DNA of 14,407 nt from Gammaproteobacteria bacterium (lineage in GTDB: Bacteria; Pseudomonadota; Gammaproteobacteria; Pseudomonadales; Azotimanducaceae). Positions within the stretch are counted from its first letter, which is position 1. Every line of letters begins with the position of its first letter. Below are positions 7,320-13,999 of the stretch, one piece after another. The stretch is taken from contig JABIVN010000121.1 of the NCBI GenBank assembly GCA_018667205.1, forward strand, positions 1-14,407, read 5' to 3'. The translations under genes were made by a program, and so were the position numbers. The notes under the pieces are model-generated. The model saw only the letters and a list, made by a program, of their open reading frames with translations. It was not told where the DNA came from and made no database searches.

Positions 7320-7391
7320 TAGTGGAGTCCATGCTAGTAGTGTTGAGTGCGGTTTGCGATGTGCCCCCGACGATGTGGAGTTGATTAGAAT

Positions 7392-8705
7392 TTGAGCCCG
7401 ACCGAAGAAGAAAAAGCAGCAGGGATAACACCGTCCTATCGCCGCTATGCGCTGTCTCTGTTCCTATTGGTATACGTTATCAATTTTGTCGATCGACAGA
7501 TTTTTGCCATTCTGATCGAACCGATTCGACTGGAAATCGATTTATCGGATACGCAGTTAGGTCTGCTTGGGGGTATTGCGTTTGCTATTTTCTATACCTT
7601 TGCAGGCATACCAATCGCTCGTTGGGCAGATGTAGGTGTTCGCAAAAACATTGTAGCGTTGGCGCTGGTGATTTGGAGCGTGATGACCATGTTCACATCC
7701 ACTGCCAAAGGTTTCGGTACCTTGTTAATTGCAAGGGTTGGTGTCGGTATTGGTGAAGCAGGTTGCTCGCCGCCAATTCATTCATTGATTTCTGACATGT
7801 ATCCTGAGGAAGAGCGTGGAACGGCGCTCTCGACCTATGCCCTTGGCATTCCCATTGGCGCGGCCATTGGCACGCTTGTTGGTGGCTGGATAGGGGAGTA
7901 CTTTGGTTGGCGCATGGCGTTTATGGTGGTGGGGATGCCTGGCATCATCGTCGCCATTGTGGTGTTTTTCACTGTTAGAGAACCGTCCCGTGGTCATTCT
8001 GAACCGGACCACGTGAAGGTACAAAAAGATCTTGTCCCCCTGGCGGACACGATTAAGTTTTTATGGGGCCTGAAGGCCTTTCGGCATTTATCGTTTGCCG
8101 GTGCGTTGCATGCTTTCGTGGGATACGGCGTCGGCCTGTTCATTCCCGCTTTTTTTATGCGCGTGCATGGGTTTGGGCTGGCCGAAACGTCCACCTACCT
8201 TTTTTTGATCGGGCTCACCGGGATGATCGGCACCTATCTGGGTGGTTATCTTGGCGATCGGATGGGTAAGAAGGATAAGAGCTGGTACATGGGCGTACCT
8301 GGTATTGCCACCATGCTCAGTGTGCCTTTCGCGGTGTTTTTTTATACCACCGGCGATCCCATGCTGGCGATAGTCCTGGCCATTCCTGGCGCCATCCTTG
8401 GACCAATGTATTTGGGCCCAACCTTTGCAATGACACAAACCTTGGTGCCGCCGGCTATGCGTTCTACCGCCTCAGCGATTCTATTGTTCGTATTAAATTT
8501 GATAGGGCTTGGCCTTGGTCCTGTCTTCGCGGGGTTCTTGTCCGACACCTTAAGGCCAGGCTATGGTGAAGAATCCATTCGTTACTCGCTGTTAATCCTT
8601 GCTGTTGCTGGAAACATCTGGTCAGCTTTGCATTATTATCTCGCGTCGCGCACGTTGCGTGAGGATCTTGTGGCCAAAGATCAGCTTGCAGGGACGTCCG
8701 TTTGA
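7392..8705 (+). CDS. Spinster-like MFS transporter
   Basis: A 437-residue carrier with about 12 hydrophobic helices. The N-terminal YRRYALSLFLLVYVINFVDR (Asp34-Arg35) and the following LSDTQLGLLGG are characteristic of the Spinster-like MFS group common in proteobacteria that degrade complex organics. Motif A appears as GIPIARWADVGVRK at residues 72-85. The start is TTG at 7392-7394: a stop codon (TAG 7386-7388) closes the frame just upstream, the next Met is far into helix 3, and GGAG at 7377-7380 sits 11 bases before the TTG. Being divergent from the PRISE-like reductase, it is a candidate carrier for that enzyme's substrate. No terminator with a T-run was found after it. Confidence 0.92.
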   Translation: MSPTEEEKAAGITPSYRRYALSLFLLVYVINFVDRQIFAILIEPIRLEIDLSDTQLGLLGGIAFAIFYTFAGIPIARWADVGVRKNIVALALVIWSVMTMFTSTAKGFGTLLIARVGVGIGEAGCSPPIHSLISDMYPEEERGTALSTYALGIPIGAAIGTLVGGWIGEYFGWRMAFMVVGMPGIIVAIVVFFTVREPSRGHSEPDHVKVQKDLVPLADTIKFLWGLKAFRHLSFAGALHAFVGYGVGLFIPAFFMRVHGFGLAETSTYLFLIGLTGMIGTYLGGYLGDRMGKKDKSWYMGVPGIATMLSVPFAVFFYTTGDPMLAIVLAIPGAILGPMYLGPTFAMTQTLVPPAMRSTASAILLFVLNLIGLGLGPVFAGFLSDTLRPGYGEESIRYSLLILAVAGNIWSALHYYLASRTLREDLVAKDQLAGTSV

Positions 8706-9030
8706 ACGCGCAGCGCGCCATGCCGGCGCTTGATGCTGTGGTGATTTTAACTACGGGTTTGTTCAAGCCCAGGTAACGGCCGAGTTAGCTTTCGAACGGG
8801 TAGCAGTGGATTGTGATAAGCCAGCACGCTTTTTTTACTAACCTCACATCACACGAAAAGACTTTCTGTTCAGTTATTGTTGATGGGAAACCGAAAGCGA
8901 AGTCGGGATACTAGGAAGGTTTTTCGAACACGACGGATCACGTGTTAACGCAGCGATTGATAAAATACTAAGAACGCGCTTGTTTAAATAGCGAAACCAC
9001 CACTCGAAACAATAGGGGCACACCTCCGCA
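8706..9030. other. Intergenic region with two hairpins, no gene seen
   Basis: Between the MFS gene and the small membrane protein. It contains AGCGC...GCGCT at 8712-8730 and a better hairpin GGGTTT-GTTC-AAGCCC at 8755-8770, neither followed by a T-run. A T-run at about 8829-8835 has no stem before it. No convincing ORF, RNA gene or promoter was recognised. Confidence 0.5.
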
Positions 9031-9348
9031 ATGAACACCAGCAACTTTGTAGGAAGCTTTGAAGAAATACGCGCTCTGAGTGAGCAGGATCAACTCGAAA
9101 TTCTTGAGCAGGCCCGTTACGCCGCCTTTACTGAACTCAGGCTAGGCGGCCGAGCAGCGCTTTATTTGGTGCTTACGATACTAGGTAGCTTTATTGTCGT
9201 GGCGATGGCTTCTCGCTACACAGGAATGGCATTTATGCCTGTTTGGGTTGGTCTGGGGGGGCTTTTCTCAGTGTTGCTTTACCAAAGATCTTTAAAAGGT
9301 CTTTTACATCAAGGGTTGGCGAGCGTTTTGGCCTCTAGAGACGCCTAA
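9031..9348 (+). CDS. Small two-helix membrane protein, unknown function
   Basis: A 105-residue ORF with a charged, probably helical N-terminal region at about 11-38 (rich in Glu, Gln and Leu), two hydrophobic segments at about 43-60 and 67-85, and a short basic C-terminal tail (RSLKGLL). I do not recognise a family. Codon use looks like that of its neighbours and the hydrophobic pattern is coherent, which favours a real gene. AGGGG lies 12 bases before the ATG, a weakly placed ribosome binding site. It stands alone, with 325 bases of gene-free DNA before it and about 460 after. Confidence 0.65.
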   Translation: MNTSNFVGSFEEIRALSEQDQLEILEQARYAAFTELRLGGRAALYLVLTILGSFIVVAMASRYTGMAFMPVWVGLGGLFSVLLYQRSLKGLLHQGLASVLASRDA

Positions 9349-9812
9349 ACGATAGTATGTTGTTTCTTTCGAATACTAATGCCGGTCACTTGGTCCTGCT
9401 GCATACTGGCGAAAGGGCTTGCTTTTATAATCCTAGCGACAAAACCTGAGTTCTGGCTGCAGATAGTAATGTTTGCGATGTTCAGCCAACTGATTGAACC
9501 AGAAGTTCTGCTCTAGTTTCTCGCGCCTAGCGTGTGGGGAATATGGGTTGATGTTTTTCATACCAGAACAACGTTATTCAGTCCGTTTACCCTTCAACGG
9601 TGAGGACTCATTTGCGTTGATGCTGAGGGTGAGTTGCGAGCGCAAAAAAACGACTAACTAGCGGGGTATTCAGAGGCTCATGGGCCGCAAAGCTAAGCCA
9701 TTACAGACAGTGTTTTTTTAGTCTTCACGCTCGGAATTTTTGATGTGGATCGTCCCGTAGTGGTTAGAACAGTCGCAAGGTCGGTCGTAAGGTCGGTCAA
9801 GTAGCCAAGGCC
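9349..9812. other. Gene-poor region with short ORFs and a 12-bp tandem duplication
   Basis: No long ORF is present. Short frames seen are a 42-codon frame on the minus strand (listed separately), a 45-codon hydrophobic plus frame at 9379-9516 and a 36-codon plus frame at 9551-9661. A 12-bp unit, GYAAGGTCGGTC, is tandemly duplicated at 9775-9786 and 9787-9798 with one mismatch. TTGCG-AG-CGCAA at about 9634-9645 is a short palindrome next to an A-run. The stretch may be decayed coding sequence or regulatory DNA. Confidence 0.4.
9433..9561 (-). CDS. Possible 42-residue small protein (doubtful)
   Basis: ATG at 9559-9561 on the minus strand, stop TAG at 9433-9435. The translation begins MKNINPYSPHARREKLEQ and is rich in charged and aromatic residues, with well-mixed codons unlike a random frame. 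It is hydrophilic, with no membrane segment. No Shine-Dalgarno sequence precedes it, and an antisense hydrophobic frame overlaps it. I do not recognise a family; it may equally be a chance ORF or a remnant. Confidence 0.22.
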   Translation of the reverse strand: MKNINPYSPHARREKLEQNFWFNQLAEHRKHYYLQPELRFCR

Positions 9813-10016
9813 ATGCGAAGTTTTAATGTTGCTGAGTTCGGCAATGAACTTCCCAAGGTTCATCAGACCTTACTGGATGGGCATAATCTGTGTTTTTCAG
9901 AGCCTCTATTTGAGGAAATTAAAATGGTTTCAGAGCGTCAGCCAATGAGCAAAACGGTGGGATGCTTATTGCCTGAAAGAGGCGCTGAACGATATGGCGC
10001 TTGGGGAAACGCATGA
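9813..10016 (+). CDS. Possible 67-residue ORF coupled to the DCC gene (uncertain)
   Basis: ATG at 9813; the stop TGA (10014-10016) overlaps the ATG at 10013 of the DCC gene as ATGA, the usual pattern of translational coupling and the main reason to list it. The product is mixed and mostly hydrophilic, with no recognised domain. The frame is open without a start codon back to a TAG at 9765-9767, through the lysine-rich 12-bp duplication. The ribosome binding site before 9813 is poor. It could be the end of a decayed gene. Confidence 0.35.
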   Translation: MRSFNVAEFGNELPKVHQTLLDGHNLCFSEPLFEEIKMVSERQPMSKTVGCLLPERGAERYGAWGNA

Positions 10017-10426
10017 CAGCCGGGCATGAGCATGCCAGTGTTGTGATCTTTGATGGGACCTGCAACCTATGCAATGGTGCAGTGAACTTCATTATCAAGC
10101 GTGATCCGCAAGCAAGATTTCTGTTTACACCAAGCCAGAGTGAGATTGCTGGTAAGTTTGCACGTCGGCACAAAATCCAGGAATCGTTTGATGAAACGTT
10201 TGTGCTGATTAAGGGGAATGAGTGTTTTTACCGGTCTGATGCAGCGTTAGAGATAGCATCGCAGTTGACGGGTGGTTGGCGTTATCTCCAGATTCTGCGT
10301 CTGGTTCCTTCCGGGTTAAGAGATTGGTTCTATGCCTTATTGGCCAAGCATCGATACGCGTTGTTTGGAAAGCGCGATCTATGCATGACCCCCTCTGAGG
10401 ATGTTGCCCGGCGCTTTGTGACTTGA
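10013..10426 (+). CDS. DCC family thiol-disulfide oxidoreductase
   Basis: A 137-residue protein with the family motif DGTCNLCN (Asp14, Cys17, Cys20), after which the DCC (DxxCxxC-type, thioredoxin-like) family is named, near the N-terminus, then a helix (GAVNFII) and the middle segment FDETFVLIKGNECFYRSDAAL. The C-terminal region includes LRLVPSGLRDWFY and RYALFGKRD, also typical. Family members are predicted thiol-disulfide oxidoreductases of mostly unknown partner. ATG at 10013 is preferred over TTG at 10001 because GGGGA at 10003-10007 is well placed for it and the sequence before it adds only four residues. It overlaps the end of the short upstream ORF by four bases. Confidence 0.88.
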   Translation: MTAGHEHASVVIFDGTCNLCNGAVNFIIKRDPQARFLFTPSQSEIAGKFARRHKIQESFDETFVLIKGNECFYRSDAALEIASQLTGGWRYLQILRLVPSGLRDWFYALLAKHRYALFGKRDLCMTPSEDVARRFVT

Positions 10427-10661
10427 CCCAACGCGCGACAGACTGGGCATTGCGACCCTATTAGGGGTGAGTGATCGGGATATTAAGAACGGACGCGACA
10501 GGCGATACGTAGAACAAGTCAATGTATGATAAATAAAAAGGTGTTTGCAGACGGAGATCGTTTATGGTTAAACGGTAACCGAGCGGTTATCCAATTGGGA
10601 TGGCGATGGAGGACCTGGTAACAGCGCGAGTAGCGGTACAACTTTTCTTATAGGGATCGGC
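10427..10661. other. Intergenic/regulatory region upstream of the EthD operon
   Basis: Gene-free gap of 235 bases. Near its left end is the short near-palindrome CCCTATTAGGG (10456-10466) without a T-run. Towards the right end lies the operator-like palindrome listed separately. No firm -35/-10 pair was recognised. Confidence 0.45.
10566..10589. promoter_or_regulatory. Operator-like palindrome with three GGTTA half-sites
   Basis: TAACCG-AG-CGGTTA at 10576-10589 is a perfect inverted repeat with 6-base arms and a 2-base centre. A further GGTTA at 10566-10570 pairs with the TAACC at 10576-10580, giving three alternating half-sites at near 10-base steps. It lies about 72 bases before the EthD start codon, a plausible place for a dimeric regulator of the TetR, MarR or LysR type; no regulator gene is in the window. 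Confidence 0.4.
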
Positions 10662-11303
10662 ATGTATAAAACGTGTTTCTTGATAAACGCTGGTGAAGAC
10701 CCTTTTCGATTGAAAGGTCGTGATGCCGAGGATGCGATTCGAGCGGTGTTTCCGAAGATTAAGGGCTACGTTCAGGCCAGAGCGCTTCCGAGCGCGGCTG
10801 AACCTGAGTTCTCCGGTTCAGCAGAGTTGTGGTTTGATGACTCGTCTGCAGCCTTAGGAGCTTGTGTGACCGGTATCGGCAGCATGCTTGCCCAAGGCGC
10901 AGGGGTTCAATCTTGTCTGTGCGGTATGGAGCGTGTGGTCGTTAGGACTGCAGAGTATATTTCGGCTGATAGAGTAAAAGGCGTCTACCCCTTCCGTAAG
11001 AAGCCGGGCATGACACTGGAGGAATTTCAACATCACTGGTGGCACACCCATGGCCCGATTGCTGCGCTGACACAAGAGGCGCTAAGTTATGTGCAGCTTC
11101 ACAAAAGCTCAGTTTCAAACAAAACATTAAACTGCGTTTACGATGGTATTACAGAAATTTCGTGGCTCGATATGGACGCTGCTGGACGCGCGATCGACTC
11201 CAGACAGATGCGGGAAGATCAGGGTAGCGATGCTGCCAATTTTGTCGACCTTGCAAGCGTTTCGCTTTTTATGGCAAAAGAAGAAGTTGTTATTGAACCC
11301 TAG
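10662..11303 (+). CDS. EthD-domain protein with a duplicated ferredoxin-like domain
   Basis: A 213-residue protein. The C-terminal half (about 104-206) has the EthD pattern KGVYPFRKKPGMTLEEFQHHW followed by HTHGP (128-132) and SYVQLH, so it is a dimeric alpha/beta-barrel-type domain. The N-terminal half (about 1-96) looks like a diverged copy: GYVQARAL (35-42) and ELWFDDSSAALGAC match SYVQLHKS and EISWLDMDAAGRAI in order, but the HW-HTHGP motif is absent. EthD proteins occur in degradation operons (for example ether or dye-decolourising systems) with poorly defined catalytic roles. The ATG at 10662 follows AGGGA at 10652-10656. A 75-residue membrane protein begins 33 bases after its stop, followed by a MAPEG gene, so it probably heads a three-gene operon. 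Confidence 0.85.
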   Translation: MYKTCFLINAGEDPFRLKGRDAEDAIRAVFPKIKGYVQARALPSAAEPEFSGSAELWFDDSSAALGACVTGIGSMLAQGAGVQSCLCGMERVVVRTAEYISADRVKGVYPFRKKPGMTLEEFQHHWWHTHGPIAALTQEALSYVQLHKSSVSNKTLNCVYDGITEISWLDMDAAGRAIDSRQMREDQGSDAANFVDLASVSLFMAKEEVVIEP

Positions 11304-11336
11304 TGCCAATCTAACAATAAAAATAAGGGGATCTAA

Positions 11337-11564
11337 ATGTCTGAGTTCTGGATAGTCGCGACAGGTTTGGGAATGGCGTTTCATGGCCTGTTAATTTTGT
11401 GGGTTGGCGGATTGCCTCGTGCTTTCTCGTCTGGGGAGCCATCCACTGCTGAAAAAGGAACACCGGAAGCGTTCGGACTGTTCTGGCTGGACCAGTACAG
11501 TTACATCGGGGGCGTGCTTACCCTTGCGGGGTTAGGCTTTGTCGTGTGGGGAAGCCTGCAATGA
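11337..11564 (+). CDS. Small two-helix membrane protein, unknown function
   Basis: A 75-residue protein with hydrophobic segments at about residues 5-24 and 56-72, joined by a hydrophilic loop containing PRAFSSGEPSTAEKGTPEAF. I do not recognise a family. The ATG at 11337 follows AAGGGG with suitable spacing, and the stop TGA overlaps the start of the MAPEG gene as ATGA at 11561-11564. This overlap and its place between the EthD and MAPEG genes make it a convincing gene; it may be a membrane partner of the MAPEG protein (inference). Confidence 0.82.
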   Translation: MSEFWIVATGLGMAFHGLLILWVGGLPRAFSSGEPSTAEKGTPEAFGLFWLDQYSYIGGVLTLAGLGFVVWGSLQ

Positions 11565-11956
11565 GTATTCATGAGATGTCAGGGTTGATTCCAATGACTG
11601 CGCTGTATGTTGGCTTGCATGCCTTACTGGCGGTCGTACTCGCGAACTTCGTCCTGTACGCCCGGTTGCGCACGGGGAAGGTCCCTGCCTGGCAACCAGA
11701 CGCGGCGTTGCGTGTACAGGCTAACTTCATTGAGAATGTACCGATTGCGTTGTTGTTACTGTTGGTGCTTGAAATTCAGGGTACGTCGCCGCTTCTTTTG
11801 CACGGGTTTGGATTGTCACTGCTTACGATGCGACTTTTGCACGCTTTTGGACTGGGGACTTACCCAGGCGCTAACTATCCCAGATTGATAGGAGCTCAGG
11901 GAACCTTTGTGCTGATTGCTATCATGGCTATCGGCGCGATGGGGTCAGCGCTTTGA
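11561..11956 (+). CDS. MAPEG family membrane protein
   Basis: A 131-residue protein with four hydrophobic helices. The family motif R-x3-N-x2-E-x2-P is present as Arg51, Asn55, Glu58 and Pro61 in RVQANFIENVP, and RLLHAFGL follows at 91-98 in helix 3. MAPEG proteins (microsomal glutathione transferase, FLAP and leukotriene C4 synthase relatives) are trimers in the membrane, and many bind glutathione to detoxify lipophilic electrophiles or peroxides. The start at 11561 is chosen over the upstream in-frame GTG at 11546 because it gives the ATGA overlap with the previous gene and has GGGG nine bases before it. Its stop is one base from the stop of the convergent SDR gene. Confidence 0.92.
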   Translation: MSIHEMSGLIPMTALYVGLHALLAVVLANFVLYARLRTGKVPAWQPDAALRVQANFIENVPIALLLLLVLEIQGTSPLLLHGFGLSLLTMRLLHAFGLGTYPGANYPRLIGAQGTFVLIAIMAIGAMGSAL

Positions 11957-11957
11957 T

Positions 11958-12794
11958 CTATAGGATATAACCGTCACCGGATGCGCGGACGGTGATGTCG
12001 GTGATCGCGACGCCCCAGGGCTGGTTGATGGTATGTACAATTTGGTCTGCTAACGAAGAGGGATCCAGAGCAAAGTACTCTATGTCATTGATATCAAGAT
12101 GCGATGCCGGAAGTTGCCCTGCCGCTGCTGCTTCAAACTTGGATAGATAAGCGGCAGTGTTGCTGCCGAGCAAGCCGCTCACCGCTTCCGGATTCACAAT
12201 GCCCGAGCCCAGGCCTGTAGCCGGTACACCCGTAGGCCGCACGGTGGTGACTTTAATCTTCCCCTGTGATTCCATCCTCAAAGATTCTGACAGGAAGACG
12301 ACCGCGGCTTTAGTGGCGCCATATACACCACCGCCAGCGCTCGGGTAGTTTCCGTAGATCGAAGCGATGTTGACAACATGCCCCCGTCCCTGCTTGATCA
12401 TTTGATCATGAACTGCAGCAATGCCATTGAGTACCCCCTTGAAGTTGATATCGATACATCTTTCCCAGGCGTCGGCTGCAGCCTTGTGATCCGAATAAAA
12501 GGCAAGAGGCATGATACCTGCATTGTTAAGCATCACATCGATCCGACCAAAGTGATCAACCGCCGCGCTCGCGAGGTTATGCATATCTTCACGGTTAGTG
12601 ACATCAGTCTTGACGGCGATCGCCTGGCCGCCGTTGCTCATTATTCCATCAACCACTTCCGCCAGCCCGGCTGAGTTAATGTCTGCTGCGATGACCCTTG
12701 CGCCAAGCGCGGCGGTTTTTTCGCAAACCAATTGGCCGAAGCCACCGGCTGCGCCAGTGACCACAATGACTTTCTCGTTTAGATAATTCGTCAT
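11958..12794 (-). CDS. SDR family oxidoreductase (classical type)
   Basis: A 278-residue classical short-chain dehydrogenase. TGAAGGFG is at residues 13-20, NNAG at 90-93, and the catalytic triad is Ser145 (NIASIYG), Tyr158 and Lys162 (YGATK). Asp38 at the end of the second strand (AADIN) points to NAD rather than NADP. The C-terminal end ITDITVRASGDGYIL occurs in SDRs annotated from sterol- and lipid-degrading bacteria (recollection, not searched). The ATG at 12794 follows AGGAGA at 12807-12812 with 12 bases of spacing; the frame stays open further upstream only through the end of the OMP gene, read in another frame. It is the last gene of the ABC-OMP-SDR group, 22 bases after the OMP stop. 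Confidence 0.93.
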   Translation of the reverse strand: MTNYLNEKVIVVTGAAGGFGQLVCEKTAALGARVIAADINSAGLAEVVDGIMSNGGQAIAVKTDVTNREDMHNLASAAVDHFGRIDVMLNNAGIMPLAFYSDHKAAADAWERCIDINFKGVLNGIAAVHDQMIKQGRGHVVNIASIYGNYPSAGGGVYGATKAAVVFLSESLRMESQGKIKVTTVRPTGVPATGLGSGIVNPEAVSGLLGSNTAAYLSKFEAAAAGQLPASHLDINDIEYFALDPSSLADQIVHTINQPWGVAITDITVRASGDGYIL

Positions 12795-12816
12795 GCTTAA
12801 TCTATGTCTCCTAGGT

Positions 12817-13998
12817 TCAAAAATAATACCTGATACTGGCAAAAAAAGTGTCAGGATTAGGGCCGTATTCTGAATTGAACTCGGGTAGTTGGTCTTCCGT
12901 AAGAGAAAAATCATCCCCAAAAAAGTGGTAATAGCCGAAATCCATATAGAAATTTTGGGCGATGTTGTACTCCGCGGAAAGAGACAAAAATGCAGAATTA
13001 TCGTCAAGATTATAGATGGCCTGCGTTGCAACAAACCAAAGTGATGAAAGCTGGACGGTGTAACTTGGCATAATATAGTTTTCACCTAGAAGAAATACGC
13101 CACCGCGTTGATACGGCGTAGAGCTGAGATTAGAAAAATAATCCTTATGATCGTCACTGCCGGCGCCGTTATAATGATATTCGATCTGAGCGAAGGTATT
13201 TTCGCTGAACGAGTAGTCCACCCCTGTAGAGAGCCTGAGGTAGTTTTTGTCGCCGTTGACGTAGGCTGCTTCCAGCCAGAACCCTAGATCCCATATCGCT
13301 GTCTGTAACCCGAGTCCAGTGAGTTGTTGTGCCGCAAACTCTATTATCGCAAGGTGATAGTCTGCGCCCTTATAATTGGTGCGAAGCTGCAGGAACGCTG
13401 CCGAGTTCTCGCTTTTTGCGTCTTTGCCCAGAACGATCCCGATATCAATTTCTCCAAGGTCACCCCAGGGGCGCTGAAACCGCACCGCATCCACGCCGTT
13501 GCGATATTCTGTGTTGAAGGTGCGGACATCAAATGGCAGAAAAATGTCTGTTGGACTAATAATCCTCGCCGAGCCAAACGAGATCGCTTGCCTGCCGATG
13601 GTGAGGTCACCTGCTTCCATTTGAACCTGGAAATTGAGGCGGTCCAGGTTCTGGTATAGCTGGTTTTTATTGTCATCATCAAGCAGGTTGGACTCTGGGT
13701 CGGTCAGGCGGTAGTTGTCACCGACCACATTAAAAGTTGGTAGCTCGGTCGCCAGCGATTTCGAAACAAACACGGGGCTTAGCTCATAATGCAACTGCCA
13801 GGTTATACGGCCAGAAAAGCCATCCAGCATGATGCGCGCACTGTTCTGAGACTGGTAGAGCTTGTCAAACTGCAAAACTGGGTTGTCGAGTTCGTCCTGA
13901 GCGACTACGAATGACTTTAGGTATCCCGAAAGGTTGATCTCTGCCAGCGCGTTAGTAGAGACTGCTAGCAGAAATACGGCTGCACCGACTCGCAACAT
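12817..13998 (-). CDS. Outer-membrane beta-barrel protein (DUF1302/porin-like)
   Basis: A 393-residue protein with a Sec signal peptide: MLRV, a hydrophobic core, and ALA before Glu20 as the cleavage site. The mature part shows alternating amphipathic strands, many aromatic residues and Asp/Asn-rich turns, and ends in SIRYYF, the C-terminal aromatic signature for BAM insertion. Strand-like segments such as ITWQLHYELSP and FLQLRTNYK support a barrel. The family may be DUF1302 or a related porin-like group found in hydrocarbon and sterol degraders; this is not certain. The ATG at 13998 lies one base after the ABC ATPase stop, so it is translationally coupled; the 32 extra residues in the longer open frame have no signal-peptide logic. 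It may form an envelope pathway with the ABC transporter. Confidence 0.85.
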   Translation of the reverse strand: MLRVGAAVFLLAVSTNALAEINLSGYLKSFVVAQDELDNPVLQFDKLYQSQNSARIMLDGFSGRITWQLHYELSPVFVSKSLATELPTFNVVGDNYRLTDPESNLLDDDNKNQLYQNLDRLNFQVQMEAGDLTIGRQAISFGSARIISPTDIFLPFDVRTFNTEYRNGVDAVRFQRPWGDLGEIDIGIVLGKDAKSENSAAFLQLRTNYKGADYHLAIIEFAAQQLTGLGLQTAIWDLGFWLEAAYVNGDKNYLRLSTGVDYSFSENTFAQIEYHYNGAGSDDHKDYFSNLSSTPYQRGGVFLLGENYIMPSYTVQLSSLWFVATQAIYNLDDNSAFLSLSAEYNIAQNFYMDFGYYHFFGDDFSLTEDQLPEFNSEYGPNPDTFFASIRYYF

Positions 13999-13999
13999 G

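Noticed and set aside
8088..8438. 116-codon minus-strand ORF inside the MFS gene
   Set aside because: Fully contained in a clear transporter gene, with no domain features; a shadow.
8829..8835. T-run as a terminator of the MFS gene
   Set aside because: No GC-rich stem precedes it.
9379..9516. 45-codon hydrophobic ORF on the plus strand
   Set aside because: No ribosome binding site, and it is antisense to a better-composed minus-strand frame; probably a shadow.
9634..9653. TTGCG-AG-CGCAA plus A-run as a terminator
   Set aside because: The stem is five base pairs with a two-base loop, and the A/T-run lies on the wrong side for either strand's terminator.
9551..9661. 36-codon plus frame containing YSVRLPFNGEDSF, faintly like an AlkA N-terminal start
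   Set aside because: Too short, and no continuation of the domain was found in any frame downstream.
10001..10012. TTG start of the DCC gene at 10001
   Set aside because: The ATG at 10013 is closer to the conserved domain and GGGGA is well placed for it.
11546..11560. GTG start for the MAPEG gene at 11546
   Set aside because: The ATG at 11561 gives the classic ATGA overlap and has a purine-rich site at proper spacing.
12795..13085. Extended N-terminus of the SDR at 11958 running upstream to 13085
   Set aside because: The extra residues are the OMP gene read in another frame; the ATG at 12794 has a ribosome binding site and gives the standard SDR N-terminus.
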